From Collinsella sp. AF20-14LB (GTDB lineage: Bacteria; Actinomycetota; Coriobacteriia; Coriobacteriales; Coriobacteriaceae), in NCBI RefSeq assembly GCF_003459505.1, contig NZ_QRWD01000003.1, positions 1 through 64,000 on the forward strand: a stretch of DNA of 64,000 nt, given 5' to 3'. A model generated the notes under the pieces. That model was given only the letters and a program-made list of their open reading frames with translations. It was not told where the DNA came from and made no database searches. The translations under genes and the position numbers were made by a program. Below, one piece after another: positions 7,394 through 15,189 of this stretch (the first letter of the stretch is position 1; each line of letters opens with the position of its first letter).

Positions 7394-8043
7394 TTGTACC
7401 CCATCCCCCAGACGGTCGCGATCGGATCGGCGCCGGCCTCGGAGAGCTTCCTCCGGGCGCGGCTGACCTGCATGGATATGGCCGCGTCGTCGGCGTCGCT
7501 CTCCCAGCCGAGCACCGCCTCGCGTATCTGCGCGCGGCTCATGACCTGCCCGGGGTGGCGCGCGAGGTACTCGCAGATGGCGTACTCGGTGGGCGTGAGC
7601 GGCACGGTCTCGCCGCCCACGGCGAGGTCGCGCGCCCCGAGGTCGATCCGCACCTCCCCGAAGGAGAGAGCGTGCGAGCGCGGCCGGCGCTCACGGCGTA
7701 GATGGGCCGCGACCTTGGCGCGCAGTTCCGCGGCACCGAAGGGCTTGCGGACGTAGTCGTCGGCGCCCAGGCCGTAGCCGGCCACGGCATCCTCCTCGGC
7801 CACGCGCGCGGTCAGGAAGACGATGGGCCCGTCGAAGTCCGGGCGGATCTGCCGCACGAGCTCGAAGCCGTCGAGCCCCGGCATCATGACGTCGCAGAGC
7901 ACGAGGTCGAAGCGCGAGAGGTCCATCCCCGGGACCGCCGTCGGGTCCGTCGCCCTGACGACCTCATGGCCGTCGCGGCCGAGGACGCGCGCGAGCGCGT
8001 CGAGGATAGCCCGTTCATCATCCACTGCCAGTATCCTCGCCAT
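7381..8043 (-). CDS. OmpR-family response regulator
   Basis: 220 residues. An N-terminal receiver domain has the acidic pair DDE (8-10), the phospho-acceptor Asp51 (LVLCDVMMPG), the conserved Thr region FLTAR and Lys in VRKPFG. The C-terminal winged-helix domain has LTPTEYAICEYLARHPGQVMSR and ends in GMGYKWQL. It lies between the ABC genes and the kinase, so it most likely activates the transporter operon. RBS GGAGGTCGAAC precedes the ATG. Confidence 0.93.
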   Translation of the reverse strand: MARILAVDDERAILDALARVLGRDGHEVVRATDPTAVPGMDLSRFDLVLCDVMMPGLDGFELVRQIRPDFDGPIVFLTARVAEEDAVAGYGLGADDYVRKPFGAAELRAKVAAHLRRERRPRSHALSFGEVRIDLGARDLAVGGETVPLTPTEYAICEYLARHPGQVMSRAQIREAVLGWESDADDAAISMQVSRARRKLSEAGADPIATVWGMGYKWQL

Positions 8044-8088
8044 GTTCGACCTCCTGAAACTCTCGTCGGAATTGTACTAGCGCCGCAC

Positions 8089-8495
8089 TCAGCGGTCCAG
8101 AGCCCCGCGCGCAGCTGCGGGCGCCTCAGCCGCTTCGCACGCGCGGTAGCGCACGCCCGAGCCGCAGCGCGCCTCGATCCCGAGCCAGCCCTCGCCGTCC
8201 GACTCCCGCCCGAAGAAGATGAGCTGGAGCTCTCGGACATTGCCCCTGTCGTCCGCCGCGTCCACCAGGTAGACGTAGTTCGCCCCCGCCCCGGTGGCGT
8301 CGGCATAGAAGCTCGCGTGGCTGCCGGGCCCGAGCGCGGGCGCCCACATGGCGATCTCAAGGTTGGGCAGCACGCGGTCGGCGATCGAGCGCAGCGCCGA
8401 CCCCCCCCCCAGCCGGCGTCGAGCAGGGCATTCCTGCCCAGGACGAGCGCTGCGGAGAGGAGGGCGAGCACGGCGGCGAGCGGCCTCCTACGCAT
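8089..8495 (-). CDS. YxeA-like small secreted protein, frame broken at a 10-G tract
   Basis: The ATG at 8495 lies inside the end of the permease gene, after GGGAGGGCAG. It encodes a signal peptide or anchor (MRRRPLAAVLALLSAALVLG). At codon 29 a run of ten G (C, 8401-8410) shifts the frame; eleven or eight G would give a protein of about 135 residues. The rest has NYVYLVDAADDRGN, ELQLIFFG, EGWLGIEA and VRYRACE, a pattern like YxeA (DUF1093) proteins, which often accompany lantibiotic-type ABC transporters. That family call is tentative. The off state may be phase variation, decay or a sequence error. Confidence 0.65.
8401..8410. repeat. Homopolymer tract of ten C/G inside the YxeA-like gene
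   Basis: Ten consecutive C on the plus strand. As in the pilin gene at 748-756, one extra G or two fewer would restore the reading frame. Confidence 0.9.
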
Positions 8496-9303
8496 CTGCC
8501 CTCCCGTCCTCGAAGCGGCAGAACCAGGCGAGAAGGACGGCGGCGGCTGCCAGGGTGAGCGCGAGGCCAGCGAGCGCAGTCGTGAGGAGAGGGCCCGCCG
8601 CGCGTGCGGCGTCGATGAAGGCCTCCACCCCGAGCGACCCCAGGCGCGCGGGCCAGGCGAGCGGCACCCAGCCCAGGGGCGTCGCCAGGGCACCGGTGAG
8701 CTCGCCGGTCATGAGGCCGTGCGCAAGTCCGCCCACCGAGAAGAACGCGAGGAGCGTCCCCGCCGCGCCGCCGCCGATGGCGGCGTTGCGGCCGAGGCGC
8801 AGGGCCACGCCGAGCCCCAGCGCGTAGAGGGGCAAGCTGCCCAGCACGATGCTCGCCCAGGCGGCCGCAAGCGGAGCGGGCCCGAGCGGCAGGCGTCCGG
8901 CGACGGCGAGCGCGCCCCCGAACACGCTGAGCGCCACGGCCAGCGCGCCCGCGCCGAGCGCCGCAAGGGCGAGCAGCTTCGCCGCGACGGCGTGCCCGCG
9001 CGAGGGGACCGCCGTGAGGTTGGTGAGGCGCCCGGCAGCGCGCTCCTCGTCCACGGCGAGCCCGCAGACGATGGCGGACATGAGCGGCATGAGGGCGCCG
9101 AGGAACTGGGTGTAGGCGTCCGCGCCCAGCGCCGGGTCCCATCGGGTTACGGAGAAGTACTCGCCGCAGGCAAGACCGGCCGCTAGGCCGCAGGCGAGGT
9201 GCACCGCCGCGAGCGGGGAGCGCGCCAGGCGCAGGGCCTCGGAGAGCAGGGCCCGCGGGAGAGTCATGCGCGGCGTCGGGTCGGAGAGTCGTGTCATGGC
9301 CAT
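8488..9303 (-). CDS. ABC transporter permease, MutG/EpiG-like (lantibiotic protection)
   Basis: About 271 residues and six predicted membrane helices, among them AVHLACGLAAGLACG, ALMPLMSAIVCGLAV and the C-terminal TTALAGLALTLAAAAVLLAWF. The ATG at 9303 shares its A with the TGA of the previous permease and follows GAGGAGAGGTG. An acidic motif, VDEERAAGRLTN, follows the second helix pair, as in bacitracin/lantibiotic exporters. It forms the membrane channel with the upstream permease and the ATPase. The next gene starts inside its last codons (8-bp overlap). Confidence 0.82.
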   Translation of the reverse strand: MAMTRLSDPTPRMTLPRALLSEALRLARSPLAAVHLACGLAAGLACGEYFSVTRWDPALGADAYTQFLGALMPLMSAIVCGLAVDEERAAGRLTNLTAVPSRGHAVAAKLLALAALGAGALAVALSVFGGALAVAGRLPLGPAPLAAAWASIVLGSLPLYALGLGVALRLGRNAAIGGGAAGTLLAFFSVGGLAHGLMTGELTGALATPLGWVPLAWPARLGSLGVEAFIDAARAAGPLLTTALAGLALTLAAAAVLLAWFCRFEDGRADA

Positions 9304-10073
9304 CACCTCTCCTCGGAGCGCGCGAACCAGGCCGCGCCCGCCGCCGTGAGCGCAGCGAACGCGAGCGCGCAGACCGCAAGGCCCGCCAGCGTGAGCATGC
9401 CGTCCGCCATGAGCGCCCCGCCGAGCGCCATGTCCGCCGCGAGCGGCTCGCCGCTCGGCAGCACGGGGATGAAGCTCGTGGGGATGACCATGTTCGCCGA
9501 CGGCGGAAAGAGCTGCGGCAGCGGCACCAACGACCAGGCGAACCCACCTACGAGTTGCGCGGCGAGCGGGCAGAGGATGCCCGCGAGCATGCCGAGCCGC
9601 GCCGTGAGGAAGAGCCCTGCGGGGATCATCCACGCCGCGGTCACCGTGTTGGCGAGCGCGCAGAGGAGCATCGTGAGCGTGCCCGCGGCCGTGAGACCCT
9701 GCGAGGAGAACGCCGATCCCGCGAGGTAGATGCCGAAGACCACGAGGTTCGAGAGCGTGCAAAGAGCGAGGCACCAGAGCGCCTTGGCCCACCAGGCTCG
9801 CCCGAGCGGGAAGCCCAGGCCCAGAAGCCCCCGCATCCGCGTGCGAGCGTCCGCCCGCGCGACGCACGCCACCACAAGCGATAGAGACACGGGCAGGAAG
9901 AGCGCGTACCAGTAGTTCCACGCGCTAAAGATCTGCACGCCCCGGTAGGGCATCGCGCCGAGCAGCGGCATCGGCAGCGCCATGAGCACGGCCAGGCGAA
10001 CCGGTGCCGCGTGGCGCGACTTCAGGGCCTCGGCGCGCAGGCCCGCGAGCAGGCCGCCTTTCTCGCCCGTCAT
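9303..10073 (-). CDS. ABC transporter permease, MutE/EpiE-like (lantibiotic protection)
   Basis: 256 residues with six hydrophobic segments. The N-terminal region has LRAEALKSRHA and, after the first helix, FSAWNYWYALFLP, a layout seen in lantibiotic immunity permeases of the MutE/EpiE group. It overlaps the ATPase gene by 4 bp (start inside the ATPase end), so the two are translationally coupled. Together with the second permease it should export or expel peptide from the membrane. No lanA/lanM-type genes are in the window. Confidence 0.83.
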   Translation of the reverse strand: MTGEKGGLLAGLRAEALKSRHAAPVRLAVLMALPMPLLGAMPYRGVQIFSAWNYWYALFLPVSLSLVVACVARADARTRMRGLLGLGFPLGRAWWAKALWCLALCTLSNLVVFGIYLAGSAFSSQGLTAAGTLTMLLCALANTVTAAWMIPAGLFLTARLGMLAGILCPLAAQLVGGFAWSLVPLPQLFPPSANMVIPTSFIPVLPSGEPLAADMALGGALMADGMLTLAGLAVCALAFAALTAAGAAWFARSEER

Positions 10074-10798
10074 GCCGCCACCTCCCCGCGCGCTCGTCGC
10101 CCTTCCCGGCAGAAGCTCATGAAGAGTTCCTCGAGGTCCTGCCCGGGACGAAGCGCATCCTCGTAGGCAAGGCGCCCCCCGCAGATGATGCCGATGGTGT
10201 CCGCCATCTGCTGCACCTCGGAGAGGATGTGGCTCGAGACGATCACCGTCGTACCCGCCGCCGCGAAGCCGCGGATCTGGTCGCGCAGTTCCTCGATGCC
10301 GATGGGGTCGAGGCCGTTGGTGGGCTCGTCGAGCACGAGCAGGCGTGGCCGGGCGATCAGCGCCAACGCGAGCCCCAGGCGCTGCCGCATCCCCATCGAG
10401 AAGCGCCCGGCGCGCTTCTTCCCGGTGTCCGCGAGGTCCACGGCGGCGAGCACCTCATCTATGCGGCTCTCGGGAAGGGCCAGCAGCGTGGTGCGCACGC
10501 GCAGGTTCTCGCGCGCGGTGAGGTTGGGGTAGAGCGGCGCCTCCTCGATGAGGCTGCCGATTGCGTAGAGGTCCTCGCGGCGCCAGGCGTGCCCGGCAAA
10601 GAGGATCTCCCCGGCCGTCGGCCGCAGCATCCCGCAGATCATCTTGAGCGTTGTCGACTTGCCGGCGCCGTTGGGACCGAGCAGCCCGTACACCTCGCCC
10701 TCGCGGATATGAAGGCTCACGTCGGCCACGGCGTCCTGCGCCTGGTCGCCGCGGCCGAAGCGCTTGGTGAGCCCACGTGTCTCGAGCATATAACCCAT
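10070..10798 (-). CDS. ABC transporter ATP-binding protein, lantibiotic-protection type
   Basis: 242 residues. Walker A GPNGAGKST (41-49), a Q-loop region, a signature written FSMGMRQRLGLA in place of LSGGQ, Walker B LLVLDEPTNGLD and the switch His in IVSSHILSE. The SMGMRQR signature and the short C-terminus fit the BcrA/MutF class that powers lantibiotic or bacitracin self-protection. First gene of the operon: GAAAGGA precedes the ATG. The transcript continues through both permeases, the YxeA-like gene, the regulator and the kinase. Confidence 0.92.
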   Translation of the reverse strand: MGYMLETRGLTKRFGRGDQAQDAVADVSLHIREGEVYGLLGPNGAGKSTTLKMICGMLRPTAGEILFAGHAWRREDLYAIGSLIEEAPLYPNLTARENLRVRTTLLALPESRIDEVLAAVDLADTGKKRAGRFSMGMRQRLGLALALIARPRLLVLDEPTNGLDPIGIEELRDQIRGFAAAGTTVIVSSHILSEVQQMADTIGIICGGRLAYEDALRPGQDLEELFMSFCREGRRARGEVAA

Positions 10799-11009
10799 GG
10801 GTGTATCCTTTCTCTTCCGGGCGCGCGGGCCGAGCCACCGTGCCCGCGCGCCTTACCTTTCGGGTTCACCATCCATGGTGGGGCGCGTTTCTAACGAAGC
10901 CGTAACGGCCGTTGGGTTCTTTTGGCGCCAACCCTTCTCGACCCGCACATCATGATTAATTTGCTTAAGGCAACAACTTTCCCGATCGATGTAATCACCG
11001 AATCAAAAC

Positions 11010-11066
11010 GTGTACATCAGCCATCAAAGATGCCGAAAAATGTCGTTTTTGGAGGCTGATGTACAC
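11010..11066. repeat. 13-bp perfect inverted repeat with 31-nt spacer
   Basis: GTGTACATCAGCC (11010-11022) and GGCTGATGTACAC (11054-11066). The spacer itself contains near-complementary A5 and T5 runs (CGAAAAA, CGTTTTT), so one extended hairpin can form. It lies before the phosphatidyltransferase promoter. Confidence 0.8.
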
Positions 11067-11129
11067 AAATGCAGAATCTCGCACAACCCAGTAGCATCCT
11101 CCATATGTCTGGACTCTCTATGCTTACGC

Positions 11130-11158
11130 TGGATAGACATCGCCAGAACGGGTATAGT
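11130..11158 (+). promoter_or_regulatory. Probable promoter of the CDP-alcohol phosphatidyltransferase gene
   Basis: TGGATA (11130-11135), a 17-nt spacer and TATAGT (11153-11158), about 36 bp before the GTG start. Confidence 0.45.
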
Positions 11159-11194
11159 ATCGAAAGTTTTGTCGTTTACCAGCGGGGGAGTCCT

Positions 11195-11899
11195 GTGGGC
11201 ATCAAGAAGAAGATCAAAAAGGAGCTTATCGGCACTTCCGATTACCCGTCGAATAAGATCTTCACGATCTCCAATTTCATCACCTTTACGCGCCTGATCC
11301 TCACGCTCGTCTTCCTGTACCTGTTTGTGACGGACAACAACCGTGTCGTCGCCATTGTCATCTATGCCATCGCGGCCTCCACCGACTGGATGGACGGTCA
11401 GATTGCCCGCATGACCAAAACGGTCTCATGGCTCGGCAAGGTTACGGATCCCATCTGTGACCGTGCGCTGCTGTTTACCGGCGTGCTGGGTCTCGTGGTC
11501 CGCGGCGAGCTACCCATCTGGGTCTGCGTGCTCATTATCGGCCGCGATATCTACCTGGGCATCGGCACGCTCATCGTGCGCCACTATCACCGTCGTCCCA
11601 TTGACGTCGTCTTTCCCGGCAAGATTGCCACGGCGCTGCTCATGACCGGCTTCTCGCTTATGCTGCTTGGGTTCCCCGTCGTGGACGGCTGGCATCTGCT
11701 GCCTGCCACGTACACGGCATTCCCGGGCCTCAACGGCAGCTCGGTGCCCCTCGGCATCTTCTTTGTGTACGGCGGCGTCATCTTCTCCATGCTCACCGCT
11801 GTCATCTATTCCATTAAGGGCGGGGCTGCCATTAAACAGGCCATCGCGCATCCCGAGGACGAGGACATCGACTTTCTTAACCCCGAAATCGAAGACTGA
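11195..11899 (+). CDS. CDP-alcohol phosphatidyltransferase (PgsA- or cardiolipin-synthase-like)
   Basis: 234 residues from GTG 11195, chosen because GGGGGAG lies 4 nt upstream; a longer in-frame start at 11069 has no such site. The family signature is complete: Asp67-Gly68-x2-Ala71-Arg72-x8-Gly81-x3-Asp85-x3-Asp89. Several membrane helices follow, as usual. A second family member, next to cinA and rimO at 32143, is the better PgsA candidate, so this one may make cardiolipin (actinobacteria have a CDP-alcohol type enzyme) or another phospholipid. The C-terminus is acidic (HPEDEDIDFLNPEIED). Confidence 0.85.
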   Translation: MGIKKKIKKELIGTSDYPSNKIFTISNFITFTRLILTLVFLYLFVTDNNRVVAIVIYAIAASTDWMDGQIARMTKTVSWLGKVTDPICDRALLFTGVLGLVVRGELPIWVCVLIIGRDIYLGIGTLIVRHYHRRPIDVVFPGKIATALLMTGFSLMLLGFPVVDGWHLLPATYTAFPGLNGSSVPLGIFFVYGGVIFSMLTAVIYSIKGGAAIKQAIAHPEDEDIDFLNPEIED

Positions 11900-11964
11900 T
11901 TCATTGGGGTATGATTACGTACGGTTCATTCTTTGCGGCGTGGCCGCGTTAGATAGGGGTTGTC

Positions 11965-12399
11965 ATGGACAACAAGGTTAACAATATGCCTCAGAACGAT
12001 AAGACTGCGGACGCTACCTGCGTTTTCCGTGTTCCTTCGAGCGATGTCACCGTTCCCGACCTCATGGCCAACGTGCACATCACCGCTCCGGTTCTGTCCA
12101 TCGTCAAGGGTCCGCAGACCGGAGCTGCCTTTGAGCTCGAGGACGACGTGACCACCATCGGCCGCGATCCCGCGAACGGCATCTTCCTCAACGACATGAC
12201 TGTCTCGCGCAGCCACGCACGCATTATTCGTGAGGGCCTGGGCGCTCGTATTGAGGATCTGGGCTCGCTCAACGGCACCTGGGTCGACGGCGCCATCGTC
12301 AACGGTGCTCCGCTGCACGACGGCTCTTCCGTTCAGATCGGTACGTTTACGCTCATCTACCACGAGAGCACGCCGGAGCGCATCGAAACCGGTGAGTAG
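11965..12399 (+). CDS. FHA-domain protein, GarA-like
   Basis: 144 residues. The FHA domain (about 55-130) has TIGRDPANGIFLND, VSRSHARI and SLNGTWVDG, the phosphothreonine-binding core. The N-terminal tail has DATCVFR, comparable to the ETTSVFR phosphorylation motif of mycobacterial GarA but with one Thr fewer. GarA binds and inhibits 2-oxoglutarate-using enzymes and is controlled by Ser/Thr kinases. The next gene, 3 bp on, is a MerR-type regulator, the same order as Rv1827-Rv1828 in Mycobacterium tuberculosis. Confidence 0.85.
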   Translation: MDNKVNNMPQNDKTADATCVFRVPSSDVTVPDLMANVHITAPVLSIVKGPQTGAAFELEDDVTTIGRDPANGIFLNDMTVSRSHARIIREGLGARIEDLGSLNGTWVDGAIVNGAPLHDGSSVQIGTFTLIYHESTPERIETGE

Positions 12400-12402
12400 G
12401 GC

Positions 12403-13287
12403 ATGGCCGAACGCAATTATCTGAGTATCGGCCAAGTCGTCAATCTACTTCGAGGCGCATACCCCGATCTTTCGAACTCAAAAATTAGATTTCTAGAAGA
12501 TGAGGGGCTCATCACCCCTCATCGTACGCCTAAGGGGTATCGCCAGTACTCCAAGGAAGATGTTGACCGTCTCGAGGTCATCCTGCACCTGCAGAAGACC
12601 CGCTACATGCCGCTCAACGTCATTAAGCAGCGCCTGGAAAACGCAACGGACCTGTCCACTTTGGCTTACGAGGTGGGTCTTCTGTCCGATGTTCCGCTTA
12701 AGACGGAGCCCAAGGAGACCAAGCAAAAGCTGCACCCCATCGAGACGATCCCCGACATGCTCGGTGTTGAGATTTCGTTTATCCGCTCTCTTGCCGAGAA
12801 CGATCTTATCCGCATCATCAAGAGCCCGCAGAACCGTGAGCTTGTCGATGGCCGAGATTTCCCGATTATCCGTTACTGCTCAGAGCTGTCGCGCTTCCAC
12901 ATTGAGCCGCGCAACCTGCGTCAGTACGTATCGTCGGCAAACCGCGAGTCTTCGATGTTTGAGCAGGTTCTCGTGAGTATGCTCGGCATGGATACCTCCG
13001 ATGACGAGCGCGACGCCAAGCTCGAGCGCGCTTTTAAGAAGCTGCACGACCTCACCGAGGGTGTGCACACCGCGCTACTTAAGAACCGTGTCTTTGAGTC
13101 GCTCAACGCCGTGGTCGAGGATGCCGATATCGATGCTCTCGATGAGGAGATCGCGCGTTCCGAATCCACCAAGGCCAAAAGCGATGGGGCAAGCGTCCCC
13201 GCGGTTGCCGCGCACGAGGAGTCGCTCGTGCAGCCGTCCAAGGTCGTCGTCCCCTCGCATAGCTCGTCTGCTAACACGGGTAAATAA
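12403..13287 (+). CDS. MerR-family regulator, FtsR-like
   Basis: 294 residues. The N-terminal winged HTH (YLSIGQVVNLL...SNSKIRFLEDEGLITPHRTPKGYRQYS) is a MerR domain. Residues about 110-165 (IPDMLGVEISFIRSLAENDLI) look like a second HTH-like module, as in the Rv1828/FtsR group, which activates ftsZ in corynebacteria. The C-terminal region is acidic and then Ser-rich and disordered. It follows the GarA-like gene by 3 bp, so the two are coupled. Direct targets cannot be told from the sequence. Confidence 0.82.
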   Translation: MAERNYLSIGQVVNLLRGAYPDLSNSKIRFLEDEGLITPHRTPKGYRQYSKEDVDRLEVILHLQKTRYMPLNVIKQRLENATDLSTLAYEVGLLSDVPLKTEPKETKQKLHPIETIPDMLGVEISFIRSLAENDLIRIIKSPQNRELVDGRDFPIIRYCSELSRFHIEPRNLRQYVSSANRESSMFEQVLVSMLGMDTSDDERDAKLERAFKKLHDLTEGVHTALLKNRVFESLNAVVEDADIDALDEEIARSESTKAKSDGASVPAVAAHEESLVQPSKVVVPSHSSSANTGK

Positions 13288-13323
13288 CCGCCGTCCACCC
13301 GGCAATCCATGAAAGGTCACGCC

Positions 13324-13854
13324 ATGTACGACTTCGAATCTCATATCGTCGATATCCCCGACTATCCCGAGCCCGGAGTCGTCTTTAAGGACATCACGCC
13401 GCTCTTTGGCAATCCCGAGGCCCTGAAGGCCATGGTGGATGCCCTGGCCGAGCATTTTGCCGACATGGGCATTACCAAGGTCGTAGGACCCGAGGCCCGC
13501 GGCTTTATGGTCGGCGTTCCCGTGGCCGTCGCCCTGGGTGCCGGCTTTGTTCCCGCACGTAAGCCGGGTAAACTGCCGCGCAAGACGGTCAGCGAGAGCT
13601 ACGAGCTCGAGTATGGAACGGATTCTATCGAGATCCACGCCGATGCCATTACCTCTAAAGATACCGTGTTGATTCTGGACGACTTGGTCGCGACGGGCGG
13701 AACCGTCGAGGCAACAGGTAAACTGGTACGAGATATGGGCGCAAAGCTTGTGGGCTACGGTTGTATCCTTGAGCTTGCGTTTCTCAACCCGCGCAAGAAG
13801 CTCACGCCTTCTAACGACGACGTTGAGCTCTTTAGTCTGGTAACGGTGGACTAG
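13324..13854 (+). CDS. apt: Adenine phosphoribosyltransferase
   Basis: 176 residues from ATG 13324, with GAAAGG before it. It converts adenine and PRPP to AMP in purine salvage. VFKDITPLF, GPEARGFMVG, the ARKPGKLPRKTVSESYELEYG flexible-loop region and the PRPP motif VLILDDLVATGGT are all present. It continues the plus-strand cluster after the FtsR-like gene. The length is normal. Confidence 0.96.
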   Translation: MYDFESHIVDIPDYPEPGVVFKDITPLFGNPEALKAMVDALAEHFADMGITKVVGPEARGFMVGVPVAVALGAGFVPARKPGKLPRKTVSESYELEYGTDSIEIHADAITSKDTVLILDDLVATGGTVEATGKLVRDMGAKLVGYGCILELAFLNPRKKLTPSNDDVELFSLVTVD

Positions 13855-13886
13855 CCGCTACCCTTAGATACCGGAAAGGAAGCTCC

Positions 13887-15011
13887 ATGCGCACAGCAAA
13901 CACGCACAGAAACATGGCACGCTGCGCTGCTACGGCAACCCTCGCTTGTGTTTTGGGCCTGGGCCTCTCGGCTCCTGCCTATGCCGATACCGCATCCGAC
14001 CTTGCCGCTGCCCGTACCAAGCTCGAGCAGATTGGCACGCAAACCCAGCAAATTCATGAAGAACTCTCCGCACAGACGCAGGAGCTTGATCAGACTGCAG
14101 GCGAAATCACGCAAAAGCACCAAGAGATTGCCGATGGCCAGGCCAAGCTCTCTAACTACGTTGCCGGTGAGTACAAGACCGGCGGTCTGAGTCTCCTTCA
14201 GGTTCTGACGGGCGTCGACGATCTGGGCGACATGCTCAACCGTCTCTTCTACTACGGCAAGGTGTCCGACAAGCAGGCCCAGACCATTCAGGAGGTCAAG
14301 GACCTTAAGCAGCAGCTCACCGATAAGCAGACCGAGCAGGAGAAGAACGTCGCCGCGACACAGAAGAAGGTCGACGAGCTCAATGCTCAGCAGGCTGAGG
14401 CCCAGAGTGTCGTGAACTCCCTGGATTCGCAGCTGCAGGCCGAGCTCGCTGCCGAGGCCGAGGCCAACGCTGCGCTGCAGGCTGGCATTAATGCCAGCAC
14501 CGCCGAAAAGGCCACGGTGAGCAACGACACCGCCGGTACGACCGAGAACACCAACAATGGTGGCGGTACGACCAACAACGGCGGTGGCAACACGCCTGCG
14601 CCCACGCCCGCTCCTGCTCCCACGCCGCAGCCTGCCCCCACGCCCGCTCCGGCACCCACGCCCTCAGCACCGAGTCAATCTGTTGATGGTGGCTCCGTTG
14701 TTTCGCGCGCCTACAGCAAGCTTGGCTATGCTTATTCTTGGGGTGGTATTGGACCGAACAGCTTTGACTGCTCCGGCTTTGTAAGCTACTGCCTCACGGG
14801 CCGTTATTGCCGCCTTGGCAATACGGGCACCTTCATGGGCTGGACCCGCGTGTCCGATCCCCAGCCTGGCGACGTCGTGGTTAACTCTTACCACACCGGC
14901 ATCTACATTGGTAACGGCCAGATGATCCATGCTTCCGACTACAAGACGGGCGTTATCATCAGCTCCGTTGCCGCTGGCATGAACAACAATTACATCTTCG
15001 TGCGCTACTAA
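13887..15011 (+). CDS. Secreted NlpC/P60 peptidoglycan endopeptidase with coiled coil
   Basis: 374 residues. Signal peptide to about residue 33 (SAPAYA). A long coiled coil (about 35-200) like that of RipA/PcsB-type cell-separation hydrolases, an Asn/Gly and Pro/Ala/Thr-rich linker (about 215-262), and a C-terminal NlpC/P60 domain with Cys295 (FDCSGFV), His336 (SYHTGIYIG) and His348 (MIHASD) as catalytic residues. It should cut D-Glu-diaminopimelate-type bonds in peptidoglycan. The coiled coil probably keeps it inactive until a divisome partner engages (family knowledge). A terminator follows. Confidence 0.92.
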   Translation: MRTANTHRNMARCAATATLACVLGLGLSAPAYADTASDLAAARTKLEQIGTQTQQIHEELSAQTQELDQTAGEITQKHQEIADGQAKLSNYVAGEYKTGGLSLLQVLTGVDDLGDMLNRLFYYGKVSDKQAQTIQEVKDLKQQLTDKQTEQEKNVAATQKKVDELNAQQAEAQSVVNSLDSQLQAELAAEAEANAALQAGINASTAEKATVSNDTAGTTENTNNGGGTTNNGGGNTPAPTPAPAPTPQPAPTPAPAPTPSAPSQSVDGGSVVSRAYSKLGYAYSWGGIGPNSFDCSGFVSYCLTGRYCRLGNTGTFMGWTRVSDPQPGDVVVNSYHTGIYIGNGQMIHASDYKTGVIISSVAAGMNNNYIFVRY

Positions 15012-15035
15012 TTTATTTCTACAGCGAACGAACGT

Positions 15036-15075
15036 GGGCCTCGCGATCTTGAGTCACGAGGCCCATTCTTTTTGC
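15036..15075 (+). terminator. Terminator after the NlpC/P60 gene
   Basis: GGGCCTCG (15036-15043) and CGAGGCCC (15057-15064), followed by ATTCTTTTTG. Confidence 0.85.
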
Positions 15076-15098
15076 CCCAACAGTTTGCCTTAAGATCA

Positions 15099-15160
15099 GG
15101 ACGGCTATCTAGTATTCAAAACTAGATAGCCGTCCAATCAATCCGAAAGACGGCTATAAT
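15099..15160 (+). promoter_or_regulatory. degV promoter with a 15-bp inverted-repeat operator
   Basis: GGACGGCTATCTAGT (15099-15113) and ACTAGATAGCCGTCC (15121-15135) are perfect arms around 7 nt; the repeat covers the -35 position of a consensus -10 TATAAT (15155-15160). A further GACGGCTAT half overlaps the -10. The stretch 15117-15131 recurs before the DUF1836 gene. Confidence 0.65.
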
Positions 15161-15189
15161 TGTTGAGGAACAAATAGAAAGGACCCTCA

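Larger units (their letters stand above)
10799..11194. other. Intergenic region between the ABC operon and the phosphatidyltransferase
   Basis: It carries the divergent start regions, a perfect 13-bp inverted repeat (11010-11066) and a promoter for the plus-strand gene (11130-11158). Base composition drops sharply to AT-rich at about 10950, marking the edge of the GC-rich block. Confidence 0.6.
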
